Below, in pieces: positions 1-8,551 of a stretch of DNA of 64,000 nucleotides. Position numbers and translations under genes: made by a program. Position 1 is the first letter of the stretch. Each line of letters begins with the position of its first letter. The stretch is from assembly GCA_002753515.1 (NCBI GenBank), contig PEAK01000004.1, forward strand, positions 1-64,000, in the 5' to 3' direction. The notes below the pieces were generated by a model. The model saw nothing but the letters and a program-made list of their open reading frames with translations. It made no database searches and was not told where the DNA came from. This DNA comes from Magnetococcales bacterium. Lineage in GTDB: Bacteria; Pseudomonadota; Magnetococcia; Magnetococcales; UBA8363.

Positions 1-956
1 TTGTGCGCCCTGGGATGGGCGGCGTCATAGATGCGCGCCAATCCCGCCCGGTCCAAGTGGGTATATTTTTGCGTGGTGGAAAGGCTGGCGTGACCCAACA
101 TTTCCTGGATGGCGCGTAAATCAGCCCCCGCCTGCAACAGATGGGTGGCAAAGGCATGACGCATGGCATGGGGCGTGGTTTTTTCCGGCAGGGAAAGCCA
201 TCTTCTGCGGTGTTGCAGCAAACGTTGAACTTGGCGCGGGTTGAGGCGGAGTTCCCGTTCGGGCCATTTTTGCCCAATGAACACCGGGTGATCGGGTTTC
301 AGGGGGCCTACAAGGGGGACCAGATGCTTGAAATAGTGTTCCAGGCACACTTGTGACACCGGACTGATGGGGACGATACGTTCTTTATTGCCTTTGCCAA
401 TCACCCGGATTTCCCGTAGCGCCAGGTTGAGGCGTCCATGGTCCAGGCCACACAATTCGCCAATACGTATTCCCGAGCCATAGAGCAATTCCATAATGGC
501 GGCGTCACGGGCCAACACCCACGCATGTTCGCTGTCCCGGTCGAGTTCCACCGGGGCGGGTGTTTCAACCAGTCGGGCGGTATCCTCTTCGCTGGGGGCG
601 CGTGGGAGACGGATCCCCAATTTGGGGGTGGCAATCCATTTGGCGGGATTGGTGGTGACAAGGCCACGGCGCTCCAGGAAAGTCAGCCAAGCGCGTATCG
701 CAGCGATGCGACGTTGCATGGTGGATTTGGCCAGTTTGGCGCGTAAACAATAACTTAAATAAGATCGCAAATGGTTGGGCCGCAGGGTGGTCGCATCGCT
801 CCGGGTCAGCTCTTTGCCGGTGGATGTGAACCAAAACTGTGAAAAATGTAATAAATCCTGGCGATAGGCGCAGCAGGTATTGCGAGCTGCCCCTTTTTCC
901 ACCTCCAGGCTTGTCAAAAAATCGGCGAACGGATGGGAAGGCGGCAAAGGGTCCAT
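1..956 (-). CDS. xerC: Tyrosine recombinase XerC, C-terminus cut by window edge
   Basis: Site-specific tyrosine recombinase of the XerC/XerD type, which resolves chromosome dimers at dif. The frame is open to the left edge, so the ORF track missed it. I read it from an ATG at 956 as MDPLPPSHPFADFLT..., about 318 residues before the edge. An N-terminal SAM-like core-binding domain precedes the catalytic domain. The catalytic Arg lies in GSGIRIGEL, the Lys in GKGNKER, and HAMRHAFATH with GHASLSTTQKYTH carries the remaining His/Arg/His. The nucleophilic Tyr is the Y of QKYTH. Only a few C-terminal residues should be missing. XerC rather than XerD is chosen from overall resemblance. It is divergent from the ArsR gene. 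Confidence 0.9.
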   Translation of the reverse strand, partial: MDPLPPSHPFADFLTSLEVEKGAARNTCCAYRQDLLHFSQFWFTSTGKELTRSDATTLRPNHLRSYLSYCLRAKLAKSTMQRRIAAIRAWLTFLERRGLVTTNPAKWIATPKLGIRLPRAPSEEDTARLVETPAPVELDRDSEHAWVLARDAAIMELLYGSGIRIGELCGLDHGRLNLALREIRVIGKGNKERIVPISPVSQVCLEHYFKHLVPLVGPLKPDHPVFIGQKWPERELRLNPRQVQRLLQHRRRWLSLPEKTTPHAMRHAFATHLLQAGADLRAIQEMLGHASLSTTQKYTHLDRAGLARIYDAAHPRAH

Positions 957-1054
957 GCGGGGAGATGGCCTGTTTTTTTGAGATGATGATCGCAAAAAAG
1001 GTATCGTGCAAGTTGGCTTTACGCATAATTCGTGCCGCTGGCAAGGAGGTGACA

Positions 1055-1135
1055 TTGGCTTCGATGGAGCAAGAAACAAAGGCTTACATCTTGAATTTGT
1101 GCGTATTTCAAGTGGGCAATTTTAAGAGATATTGA
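1055..1135 (+). CDS. Possible 26-residue small protein behind a full-length Shine-Dalgarno
   Basis: A short frame starting TTG GCT TCG ATG (MASMEQETKAYIL...) follows AAGGAGGTGA at 1043-1052, an unusually complete match to the anti-Shine-Dalgarno, 5 nt before the TTG. It ends just upstream of the arsR promoter. No family is recognised, and the site may be fortuitous or a decayed start. Confidence 0.25.
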   Translation: MASMEQETKAYILNLCVFQVGNFKRY

Positions 1136-1160
1136 CCTTTCCCCTAGGCTTTCATATTAT
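1132..1160 (+). promoter_or_regulatory. Sigma-70 promoter of the arsR-rhodanese unit
   Basis: TTGACC at 1132-1137 and TATTAT at 1155-1160 are separated by exactly 17 nt. This is close to the vegetative consensus and lies about 80 nt upstream of the regulator's GTG start. Confidence 0.7.
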
Positions 1161-1177
1161 TAGCAAAACCTGATAAT
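1156..1177 (+). promoter_or_regulatory. Candidate ArsR-family operator overlapping the -10
   Basis: An imperfect inverted repeat, ATTATTAG-N6-CTGATAAT (7 of 8 positions pair), overlaps the -10 box and the predicted transcription start. Size and position fit autorepression by the ArsR-type protein encoded immediately downstream. The assignment is inference. Confidence 0.55.
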
Positions 1178-1242
1178 CCAGGCAGCACTTTTAAAAAAAC
1201 GGTATTTCACGTAGGTTTCCACTACTCAGGAAGGATTGGGGC

Positions 1243-1539
1243 GTGCCCAACGCATTTGTTGATGATGACATAGAAAAGGTGGCGCGTTGCATGAAGGCTT
1301 TGGCTCATCCGCTGCGGTTGAAGATTTTGGTTGCCCTGAGTGATCAGGAAATGAGCGTCCAGGATTTGGTCGAGCGGGTAGGGACGACGCAATCCAATGT
1401 TTCCCAACATTTGACCATCATGCGGGATAAAAATATTTTGTCTTCCAGGCGCGAAGCCAATCAGGTGTTTTATCGGGTGGGTGATTGCAAAGTGTTGGAA
1501 TTGGTCGCCTTGACCAAGTCCATCTTTTGCACCCCGTGA
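1243..1539 (+). CDS. ArsR/SmtB-family transcriptional regulator, probably sulfur-responsive
   Basis: A 98-residue winged-helix repressor. The helix-turn-helix spans roughly residues 35-65 (MSVQDLVERVGTTQSNVSQHL), followed by a beta wing. The GTG start is set by AGGAAGGA seven nt upstream. Cys16 (VARCMKALAH) and Cys96 (SIFC at the C-terminus) are the candidate redox or metal sensing residues. Known family: ArsR proteins release DNA on metal binding or thiol modification, and YgaV/BigR/SqrR-type members respond to reactive sulfur. The next gene is a membrane-anchored rhodanese, the arrangement of E. coli ygaV-ygaP, so a persulfide-responsive role is favoured. The Cys spacing differs from my memory of BigR/SqrR, so the inducer is uncertain. 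Confidence 0.85.
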   Translation: MPNAFVDDDIEKVARCMKALAHPLRLKILVALSDQEMSVQDLVERVGTTQSNVSQHLTIMRDKNILSSRREANQVFYRVGDCKVLELVALTKSIFCTP

Positions 1540-1575
1540 TGGTTCACTCTTAATAGACGATGGACGGATTCGGTC

Positions 1576-1995
1576 ATGGCATGGTTGCAGGAAAACGGCT
1601 CGACGTTGCTGATGGTCATCATATTTCTGGCGCTGGCGTTTCGCGGACCGGCGCTGGCTTGGTATTACCGGGTTGGATCGTTGAGCGTGCATGATCTGTC
1701 GAAGCGTCTGGCAGACTCGCCACCGGTCGTTGTAATTGATGTTCGTACGCCAGGGGAGTATGCTCAAGGGCATGTGGCCGTTGCCCGGTTGTATCCTTTG
1801 AGCAGTTTGAAAAGCCAGATGGCGGAAATAAAAAAGGTGGTCCGCGATCAGGATGTTGCGGTCATTTGCCGATCAGGGAACCGCTCTTTGATGGGTTCGG
1901 TCATCCTGAAACGCTCGGGTTTGCAAAAGGTGTATAACGTGAACGGTGGCATGACTCATTGGGAATCGCAGGGCTATCCGGTCAGTCGGGGATAG
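1576..1995 (+). CDS. Membrane-anchored rhodanese (sulfurtransferase)
   Basis: A 139-residue protein with one N-terminal transmembrane segment (about residues 10-30) and a single rhodanese domain. VVVIDVRTPGEYAQGHV is the family entry motif, and the active-site loop CRSGNRS has the persulfide-forming Cys at about residue 107. Such domains move sulfane sulfur between thiols. It follows the ArsR-type gene by 36 nt and probably shares its promoter, which suggests induction by reactive sulfur. The topology differs from YgaP, whose membrane segments are C-terminal. Confidence 0.88.
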   Translation: MAWLQENGSTLLMVIIFLALAFRGPALAWYYRVGSLSVHDLSKRLADSPPVVVIDVRTPGEYAQGHVAVARLYPLSSLKSQMAEIKKVVRDQDVAVICRSGNRSLMGSVILKRSGLQKVYNVNGGMTHWESQGYPVSRG

Positions 1996-2050
1996 CACGG
2001 TGGAAGTGGGTGTGTGACCCTGGGAAGGCACTGTTGTTAAGGTGGGCAGC

Positions 2051-2710
2051 ATGACGGATGGTCAGGCGATCATGGAGAAGGAAGTCAAGTTGACCGCTGC
2101 CAACGCGGCGACTCTGGATGGTGTGATGCGCGATCCAGAGGTTTTGGCCAAGGCGGGTGGTAAGCCCTGGCGTTCCCGAACGCTGGTGAGTACCTACCTG
2201 GATACCCCGGGACAAGCGCTCTTAACCCATAAGTTTGGCTTTCGTTTTCGCCGGTTGAGCGAAACCGGGGAGTGGAAGGCTTGTTTGAAGGGCGAGGGCA
2301 AGCTTAAGGATGGGTATAGCGTTCGCAGTGAGTGGGAACAAAATGTTCCCGGTCCTGTGGATCGCTTTTCCTTGTTACCAGAGGGATCTTTACGGCAGCA
2401 GGTTTTGGCTGTGGCACCGGGGGGCGAGTTGTTGGTCCCTTTGGTGGAAACTGCATTTGTGCGTCATATCCTGGTTTTGAGTCTTGGGGACGATAGTTTG
2501 GCTGAATTGGCTTTGGATCAGGGGGAAATTCGTGCAGGCGGCAAAATTTTCCCCCTGTTTGAGGTGGAACTGGAACAAAAAGCAGGTCGGGTGGAACCGA
2601 TGCTCGATTTTGCCGACGCTTTGCGGCACCGCCATGCTCTCAAGGCGTCGCAACACTCCAAGTTTGCCCTGGGGTTGCAGTTGTTACACGGGGATTGGGG
2701 CCATTGGTGA
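2051..2710 (+). CDS. CYTH-domain protein (inorganic triphosphatase-like)
   Basis: About 219 residues with a CYTH fold. The N-terminal signature is EKEVKL (the ExExK motif that binds metal and triphosphate), followed by basic and acidic strand motifs such as GFRFRRL, WKACLKGEG and FEVELEQK. Family members include inorganic triphosphatases (YgiF) and class IV adenylate cyclases, and sequence alone does not choose between them. The track starts at GTG 2042. I prefer ATG 2051, which has AAGG about eight nt upstream. It lacks the CHAD domain often fused to CYTH in bacteria. Confidence 0.8.
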   Translation: MTDGQAIMEKEVKLTAANAATLDGVMRDPEVLAKAGGKPWRSRTLVSTYLDTPGQALLTHKFGFRFRRLSETGEWKACLKGEGKLKDGYSVRSEWEQNVPGPVDRFSLLPEGSLRQQVLAVAPGGELLVPLVETAFVRHILVLSLGDDSLAELALDQGEIRAGGKIFPLFEVELEQKAGRVEPMLDFADALRHRHALKASQHSKFALGLQLLHGDWGHW

Positions 2711-2767
2711 TGGTCGTAATGGACTTAAGGCCCTGAATGGTGAATTCGGATAAGGAGCCTTAAAAAA

Positions 2768-4147
2768 GTGAAGTATATCAGTACGCGGGGCGGTGTAGCC
2801 CCCATTCCTTTTTCCCAAGCGGTTACCATGGGGTTGGCGACGGACGGTGGTTTGCTTCTCCCTGAAACCATTCCCCTGATATCCCGGGCCACTCTGGAGC
2901 GTTGGTCGGGCTTGTCTTTTGTGGCCTTGGCACAGGCGGTAATCGGCCAATTCGTTGCCGGGGATGACATTCCCCGCGATGATCTCAATCTTTTGATTTC
3001 CAATGCATTCAGTACATTCTCCCACCCCGAGGTGACCCCTGTGGTCCCTGTGGGCGATCATTACGTTTTGGAATTGTTTCATGGCCCCACCTTGGCTTTC
3101 AAGGATGTTGCGCTGCAATTGTTGGGTAACTTGTTTGAATATTTGCTGAAACGGGATGGTGGTCGGCTGAATATTCTGGGTGCTACCTCGGGGGATACCG
3201 GTTCGGCGGCCATTCACGGCGTGCGTGGCAAGAAAGGGATGGAGATTTTTATCCTGCATCCGCATGGACGTGTCTCACCGATCCAGGAACGGCAGATGAC
3301 TACCGTATTGGATGCCAACGTCCATAATATTGCCATACGGGGGACGTTTGATGATGGTCAGGCGATTGTAAAAAGACTTTTCAACGATCTGGACTTTAAA
3401 AATAACTATAATTTGGGTGCGGTGAATTCCATTAACTGGGCGCGGATTGTGGCGCAGGTTGTCTATTATTTTTATGCTTGGGGGCGACTTTCAGGGGGGG
3501 ATTGTGAACGAAAGGTTGATTTTTCAGTGCCTACTGGCAACTTTGGCGATGTTTTTGCTGGGTACGTCGCCAAACGAATGGGATTGCCGATGGGAAAATT
3601 GTTATTGGCAACCAACCTCAACGATATCTTGACGCGGTTTTTCTCCACGGGTGGTTATTATCTGGGTCGTGTGCATCCGACCATGAGCCCATCAATGGAC
3701 ATTCAAGTTTCCTCGAACTTTGAACGATACTTATTCTACCTGTTGCACGAAGATCCCCGGGCTGTCCGGGAAAAGATGGCGGAACTGGAGTCGGGAAACG
3801 GTTTTGCAGTTTCTGAAGAGGTCATGCGGCGTACGGGTGATTTCCGGGCCGTGGCTGTGGGCGAGGTCGAAACGTTGGAGACCATTCGCAAGGTTTATCA
3901 GGCCCATGGTTACCTTCTGGATCCGCACACGGCGGTCGGTTTTGCAGCCGCCCTGGAAACACCAGGGGTGGTGTGCTTGGCGACTGCCCATCCGGCCAAA
4001 TTTGGCGATGCCGTCAAGCAGGCCATTGGTCGCGAGCCGGATCGACCGAAGTCGTTGGCGGGGCTTGAGCAATTACCGCGTCGGGTGGAAGTGCTGCCTG
4101 CTGATGTTAACGTGGTACGGAATTTTATCATGAGCAGGTTGGGTTGA
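2768..4147 (+). CDS. thrC: Threonine synthase
   Basis: A 459-residue PLP enzyme converting O-phospho-L-homoserine to L-threonine, the last step of threonine biosynthesis. The PLP lysine is in GPTLAFKDVALQLLG. GATSGDTGSAAIHG is the phosphate-binding and gating loop, and VPTGNFGDVFAGY is another conserved stretch. Length and the N-terminus MKYISTRGGVAP fit the long, E. coli/yeast-like form. The start is GTG. Its TGA overlaps the PilZ ATG by one base (TGATG), so the two are probably translationally coupled. Confidence 0.96.
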   Translation: MKYISTRGGVAPIPFSQAVTMGLATDGGLLLPETIPLISRATLERWSGLSFVALAQAVIGQFVAGDDIPRDDLNLLISNAFSTFSHPEVTPVVPVGDHYVLELFHGPTLAFKDVALQLLGNLFEYLLKRDGGRLNILGATSGDTGSAAIHGVRGKKGMEIFILHPHGRVSPIQERQMTTVLDANVHNIAIRGTFDDGQAIVKRLFNDLDFKNNYNLGAVNSINWARIVAQVVYYFYAWGRLSGGDCERKVDFSVPTGNFGDVFAGYVAKRMGLPMGKLLLATNLNDILTRFFSTGGYYLGRVHPTMSPSMDIQVSSNFERYLFYLLHEDPRAVREKMAELESGNGFAVSEEVMRRTGDFRAVAVGEVETLETIRKVYQAHGYLLDPHTAVGFAAALETPGVVCLATAHPAKFGDAVKQAIGREPDRPKSLAGLEQLPRRVEVLPADVNVVRNFIMSRLG

Positions 4148-4494
4148 TGTTGGCCCGCCTGTTTGGAGGCAAGAAAAAACCACGCAGCAACAACGAGAGG
4201 ATATTGTCCCGTTTTCCTCTTGCTGTTCGAGTTTCGCTGGTTTTGGAAAATGGTGCCGTGGTGCATGGCACCTTGAAAAATATGAGTACCCGGGGCCTGT
4301 TCATGAGTACCATGGATCGCCCGTTTGGACTGGAAACAGGAGAAGAAGGGGATGTTGGCTTGGAGGTTGATAATCCCGTCGATGGTTCACAAATGCGGTT
4401 TCCTTGCGAAGTGGTGCGCGTGGATCGTGAAGGGGTAGCGTTGCGTTTTCTCGTTCAAGCGGACAATCGGGGAGGGAGTTTTTACCCGGATTGA
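4147..4494 (+). CDS. PilZ-domain protein (c-di-GMP receptor type)
   Basis: About 115 residues. The PilZ signature is present: an Arg-rich entry (RFPLAVRV) and NMSTRGLF, matching the D/NxSxxG box that contacts cyclic-di-GMP. A beta barrel follows (FPCEVVRVDREGVALRF). ATG 4147 is chosen over the track's TTG 4144 because it forms the TGATG overlap with thrC. The target process is unknown. The basic N-terminus (GGKKKPR) may be disordered. Confidence 0.8.
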   Translation: MLARLFGGKKKPRSNNERILSRFPLAVRVSLVLENGAVVHGTLKNMSTRGLFMSTMDRPFGLETGEEGDVGLEVDNPVDGSQMRFPCEVVRVDREGVALRFLVQADNRGGSFYPD

Positions 4495-4584
4495 TTCTGG
4501 ATGCATATTTCGATGCCTTTCCTTTTATTGTTTGGATGAGGGCTTCTGCAGTTCCATGGTTGATGGCAGCACTATTGAAACCCA

Positions 4585-5304
4585 ATGAAGCGCGGCTCTT
4601 ACATGAAAATATCAAGGATTTTATGGCACGTTGGCGGCGCGATGTTATTCGCCGTCCTTTCCAACCACAGCACCGCCTGGGCTGATATATACACCTACGT
4701 GGATGCCCGGGGTGTGGTGCACTTGACGGATCGCCCTTCCGATCCACGTTACCAGCTTCTCATGCGTACCCAACCGGTAGCCAAAATTGAGGACCGCAAA
4801 ATCCAGCCTGTCAAAGGATACGGTTATGGCTATGGGACCAGGGGGTATGGCAACAACAGCTACGCCGATGCGACATATGGCAATGTCTATGATCCCTGGG
4901 GGTATTCTGTGGAACCTTATGTGGGGATCATCCGCGAGGCTTCCAAACGCACGGGTATCAACGATGCGTTGCTCAAGGCGGTGATTCGCGCCGAATCTTC
5001 GTTCAATCCCCTGGCTGTTTCCCGAAAAGGGGCGGTGGGTCTGATGCAGCTCATGCCGGATACCGCAAAACGATATGGTGTCAGGAACCGCCTGGATCCC
5101 AATGCCAATATTCATGGTGGTGCCCAGTTCCTGAAAGATCTCATGTACCAGTTTGACAACAATCTGACCTTATCCCTTGCCGCCTATAATGCCGGGGAAG
5201 GGGCGGTTCGCAAGCATGGCAACACCGTGCCCCCCTATCAGGAAACCAGACGTTACGTGGCCAAGGTGCTGCATTTCTATAACCAATATCGTTATTCGAT
5301 GTGA
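4585..5304 (+). CDS. Lytic transglycosylase, SLT family, with DUF4124-like N-terminal region
   Basis: Up to 239 residues. A signal peptide (ILWHVGGAMLFAVLSNHSTAWA) is followed by a DUF4124-like segment (DIYTYVDARGVVHLTDRPSDP), a Gly/Tyr-rich linker with YGYGYGTRGYG, and a goose-type SLT domain. The catalytic Glu is in AVIRAESSFNP, with GLMQLMPDTAKRYG and LAAYNAGEGAV also conserved. It cleaves peptidoglycan glycan strands to 1,6-anhydro products in the periplasm. ATG 4603 is an alternative start that still gives a signal peptide. The stop overlaps the next gene's GTG (GTGA). Confidence 0.9.
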   Translation: MKRGSYMKISRILWHVGGAMLFAVLSNHSTAWADIYTYVDARGVVHLTDRPSDPRYQLLMRTQPVAKIEDRKIQPVKGYGYGYGTRGYGNNSYADATYGNVYDPWGYSVEPYVGIIREASKRTGINDALLKAVIRAESSFNPLAVSRKGAVGLMQLMPDTAKRYGVRNRLDPNANIHGGAQFLKDLMYQFDNNLTLSLAAYNAGEGAVRKHGNTVPPYQETRRYVAKVLHFYNQYRYSM

Positions 5305-6434
5305 ACCACATGGGTGAAGCGGCGTTGATGCAGGACAGGAAACTTGGTGTATTGCCGGTACGGGAAAACGCCAAGAGATTAGGCAGGTCTGTTCTGTGCT
5401 GTCTTGGCCATCGGTTTGTTGTGGTGCTTGGACTCTTCTTGCAGGTTTTCTCTGGCGTTTCGTTTGCGGAAGAAAAATTTGCGGATGATTTCAATCGTCC
5501 CGAAGGAGCCGTCCTGGGGAATGGCTGGGAGGTCGTGCCACTGCAAAAGACATGCACCAATGTGGATGAAGAGTCGCAGAAGTCGGCGGATACCGATAAG
5601 GAGAGCAAAAAGGAGATGAAAGCCCGCGAGGGTGACGGGGCGGGTCAGCGACCGCAAGCCAAGGCGGAAGTGCCAGCGGGTGCTGCGATGGCGGAGATCA
5701 GCAATAGCATGTTGTATCTCCATTATGGCAATGGCCAAAGCCCGGTGATGGTGCAACGGTTGTTGGACAAGAAGGTAACGCGACTCTCCATGGATTTGAC
5801 CCCGTTGTATGCCATGGCTGGGGAGGATGACCGGGCGTCCATGGTGGCCAGGATGGCCTACCTGGATTATGGGGGACATGTATTGGGGGAAATTCAGTAT
5901 CACTATTATAACGTTGCTGCAGAAGTGGGCGCATCGTCCGACACGCTCCATATCATCAAGGAAAAAGGGGGATTTGAGGGGGAGATGCGCCACGTATCGA
6001 TTGATGCGGGGACGATTCTGCAACAAAAGCTACGCGGTGTGGATGCGCGCAAAATTGCCCGGACCCAACTCTCTTTCGCGATCTCCTCCGGGCTTTGTGG
6101 TGCCACCGTTGAGGGGTATGTCGATAATGTCGTTGCCACCCTGGCCGATGGCGTTGGTTTGATGCGTTTGAATAAAGAGGAAATCAAGGCGTTGGTGGAT
6201 GTGGGAATGCACTTGCATGGCAAGGAATCCCGTGACTTTGCCAAAACGTGGGTCGATGCCCTGATCAAAGCTTATGGTCGCGAAAAGGTTGTTGGTTGGC
6301 TCAGTGAAATTCCTCAGAGTGCCCGCACCAATCCCGACAAACTCCTCGCCTTGGTCAAGGACACTTACGGACTGTCGGGCCGTGAAGCCTTTGAAACCGC
6401 CTTTGCCATTCAATACCTGCTGCACGCCATGTGA
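5301..6434 (+). CDS. Secreted protein of unknown function with LamG-like entry motif
   Basis: A 377-residue protein not assigned to a named family. A hydrophobic segment near residues 38-57 ending SGVSFAEE looks like a signal peptide after a long n-region. The mature start FADDFNRPEGAVLGNGWEV resembles the D-F-x-R-x-G-x-x-x-G-x-x-W entry of concanavalin/LamG-like sandwiches that bind glycans. A charged Lys/Glu linker (about residues 90-125) interrupts it. The C-terminal 100 residues are helical (RLNKEEIKALVDVGMHL). Start GTG 5301 overlaps the transglycosylase stop by 4 bp, implying coupled translation and perhaps a cell-wall role. ATG 5310 is an alternative. Confidence 0.65.
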   Translation: MNHMGEAALMQDRKLGVLPVRENAKRLGRSVLCCLGHRFVVVLGLFLQVFSGVSFAEEKFADDFNRPEGAVLGNGWEVVPLQKTCTNVDEESQKSADTDKESKKEMKAREGDGAGQRPQAKAEVPAGAAMAEISNSMLYLHYGNGQSPVMVQRLLDKKVTRLSMDLTPLYAMAGEDDRASMVARMAYLDYGGHVLGEIQYHYYNVAAEVGASSDTLHIIKEKGGFEGEMRHVSIDAGTILQQKLRGVDARKIARTQLSFAISSGLCGATVEGYVDNVVATLADGVGLMRLNKEEIKALVDVGMHLHGKESRDFAKTWVDALIKAYGREKVVGWLSEIPQSARTNPDKLLALVKDTYGLSGREAFETAFAIQYLLHAM

Positions 6435-6487
6435 TGTGAGCGCAGGGTATCCAAAATATTTTTCCGTCTGAGCATGAGCCTTGAAAG

Positions 6488-6531
6488 GGCGGTGCGATGC
6501 CTGTTACGGCATCCCGCCTGCGTTTTTTTTT
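6488..6531 (+). terminator. Rho-independent terminator
   Basis: GGCGG...GATGCC / GGCATC...CCGCC folds into a hairpin with a small bulge, followed by a run of nine T. It ends the unit containing the transglycosylase and the secreted protein. Confidence 0.75.
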
Positions 6532-6540
6532 GCCGTGTCC

Positions 6541-6740
6541 CCACATTTTTTTTAAAAAAAATCACACTTCACCAAACCTGCATGTATCCTCAACCAATTC
6601 TATACCTTTCTCCTGGTACTGTCCTGGCGTCGTTCAGGTTAACAATCTGATCAGGTTTTCTTCGCTCCCGCAGTCATTGAGAATCAAACAATGGCCGCAG
6701 GGTTGAGAGACGCCCGATCACAACTATCTGAAAGGGTGCC
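6541..6740. other. Leader region of the SulP gene, no element identified
   Basis: About 200 nt before the SulP start begin with a self-complementary AT stretch (TTTTTTTTAAAAAAAA). I see no convincing promoter pair and no riboswitch I can name. Confidence 0.3.
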
Positions 6741-8534
6741 ATGTCTTCTCAAGCGATTGCTTTACGTCATTTGTTCCCCCTGTTGTACTGGTGGCCCATG
6801 GTCAACCGGGATAATCTAAAATCTGATTTGATGGCAGGGTTTACCGGGGCGGTCGCCGTCCTGCCACAGGGGGTGGCATTTGCCACCATTGCCGGCATGC
6901 CACCTGAATATGGCATCTATGCCGGTATCGTACCGGCGATCATTGCCGCACTTTTTGGTTCCTCATGGCATTTGGTTTCGGGTCCGACGACAGCCGCCTC
7001 GATTGTCATTTTTTCCGTCCTGTCCCCTCACGCCGAACCGGGTTCAACCCATTATGTCCAACTGGCCCTGACGTTGACTTTCATGGTGGGTCTGATCCAG
7101 TTGGGTCTGGGTATGGCGCGACTGGGCGTGTTGGTCAACTTTATCTCCCATTCGGTTGTCATCGGTTTCACAGCCGGGGCCGCCATCCTGATTGCCACCA
7201 ATCAGGTGAAACATTTCACTGGCCTGACCATCCCCAGGGGGGCGTCCTTTTCCGAAACGTGGATCCTTGTGATGCAGCACCTCACTGAGGCCAATCTTAC
7301 CTTGATCGCGATTGGTACCGTGACCCTCCTGTCAGGCATTATCACCAAACGGTTTTTTCCCAAACTGCCTTACATGATCGTGGCCCTGCTGGCCGGCAGC
7401 ATTCTCGGAGTGGTGTTGAGTCACCTCAATCCCAAGGTCGCCATCAGCACCGTAGGTGCGCTGCCCATCTCCCTTCCCCCCCTTTCGGCACCGCTTTTTT
7501 CGTTGAATGCCTTTCGCGAATTGTCTACCGGTGCCCTGGCCGTGGCCTTGTTGGCCTTGACCGAAGCGGTTTCCATAGCCAGGGCCCTGGGTGTGCGCTC
7601 CGGTCAGAACATCAATGGGAATCAGGAATTTATTGGACAGGGACTCTCCAATCTGTTTGGCTGCTTTTTCTCCAGTTATGTGGCCACCGGGTCATTCAAT
7701 CGCAGCGGTCTCAATTATGCGTCTGGTGCCAAAAGCCCCATGGCCTCAATTTTCTCGGGCGTCATGTTGCCTCCCATTCTGTTGTTGGTCGGACCCTGGA
7801 TCAACTACATGCCCAATGCCGCAATGGCTGGAATCCTCTTTCTGGTGGCCTGGGGCCTCATCGATTTGCATCATATCGCGCAAATCTTGCGTTCCGAGGC
7901 GGCTGAAAAAATCATCCTGATCACTACTTTCACCGGCACGATTCTCCTGGATTTGGAAGTGGCGATTTTGGTGGGGGTTTTCCTATCGCTGACCTTTTAT
8001 CTGGCCCGCACGTCCCGACCCCGGGTACTTTTCGGGGTTCCCGATGCCCAATGCCCTGTTAGAAGCTTTTCCACCGAACCTTATGTTACCGAATGCCCGC
8101 AATTGCGTATTGCCCGGGTTGATGGTTCTCTCTTTTTCGCTGCCGTCGATCACGTGCGCGAATCCCTGCAACAGGGATGTGGTGACGTCAAACACTTGGC
8201 CATCATCGCCTCAGGTATCAATTTTGTCGATCTCGCAGGTGCCGAATTCCTTGCCCGGGAGGCCCATAGACGCCGTCAACAAGGGGGTGGTCTCTACATT
8301 ATCGGTGCCAAGGATCAGGTTTGGGAAATCCTCGCAAAAGGGGGTTACCTGGATATTCTCGGCAGCAACAATATGTTCCAGACCAAAGGGGTTGCCATTC
8401 GCCTCATCCACGAAAAATTGCGCCACGAGCAATGCCAAATTTGCGATAAGAAAATATTTCTCGAATGTCTCGGCCAAACGAACCAGGATCAGTTGCAAAG
8501 CAACCTTTCCAACACCCAATCAACACACCATTGA
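6741..8534 (+). CDS. SulP-family inorganic anion transporter with STAS domain
   Basis: A 597-residue SLC26/SulP protein. The membrane domain (about residues 20-425) opens with a SulP signature (LPQGVAFATIAGMPPEYGIYAGI) and has 10-14 hydrophobic segments. A cytoplasmic STAS domain follows (about 455-560). Substrates in the family include sulfate, bicarbonate and dicarboxylates, and the sequence does not decide. The C-terminal tail carries CQICDKKIFLEC, a small Cys cluster. ATG follows GAAAGGG. The UspA gene starts 17 nt downstream, so they are probably co-transcribed, as is common for SulP/Usp pairs. Confidence 0.92.
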   Translation: MSSQAIALRHLFPLLYWWPMVNRDNLKSDLMAGFTGAVAVLPQGVAFATIAGMPPEYGIYAGIVPAIIAALFGSSWHLVSGPTTAASIVIFSVLSPHAEPGSTHYVQLALTLTFMVGLIQLGLGMARLGVLVNFISHSVVIGFTAGAAILIATNQVKHFTGLTIPRGASFSETWILVMQHLTEANLTLIAIGTVTLLSGIITKRFFPKLPYMIVALLAGSILGVVLSHLNPKVAISTVGALPISLPPLSAPLFSLNAFRELSTGALAVALLALTEAVSIARALGVRSGQNINGNQEFIGQGLSNLFGCFFSSYVATGSFNRSGLNYASGAKSPMASIFSGVMLPPILLLVGPWINYMPNAAMAGILFLVAWGLIDLHHIAQILRSEAAEKIILITTFTGTILLDLEVAILVGVFLSLTFYLARTSRPRVLFGVPDAQCPVRSFSTEPYVTECPQLRIARVDGSLFFAAVDHVRESLQQGCGDVKHLAIIASGINFVDLAGAEFLAREAHRRRQQGGGLYIIGAKDQVWEILAKGGYLDILGSNNMFQTKGVAIRLIHEKLRHEQCQICDKKIFLECLGQTNQDQLQSNLSNTQSTHH

Positions 8535-8551
8535 CCAAGGAATGAAACACC

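Noticed and set aside
565-1044. 159-residue minus ORF over xerC
   Set aside because: Wrong frame; the xerC frame from 956 has all catalytic residues.
839-1135. 98-residue plus-strand ORF at 839
   Set aside because: Most of it overlaps xerC on the other strand. Only the last 26 codons have a ribosome site and are listed separately at low confidence.
6560-6740. Riboswitch in the SulP leader
   Set aside because: I compared it with common classes from memory and found no matching core; ordinary leader sequence is as likely.
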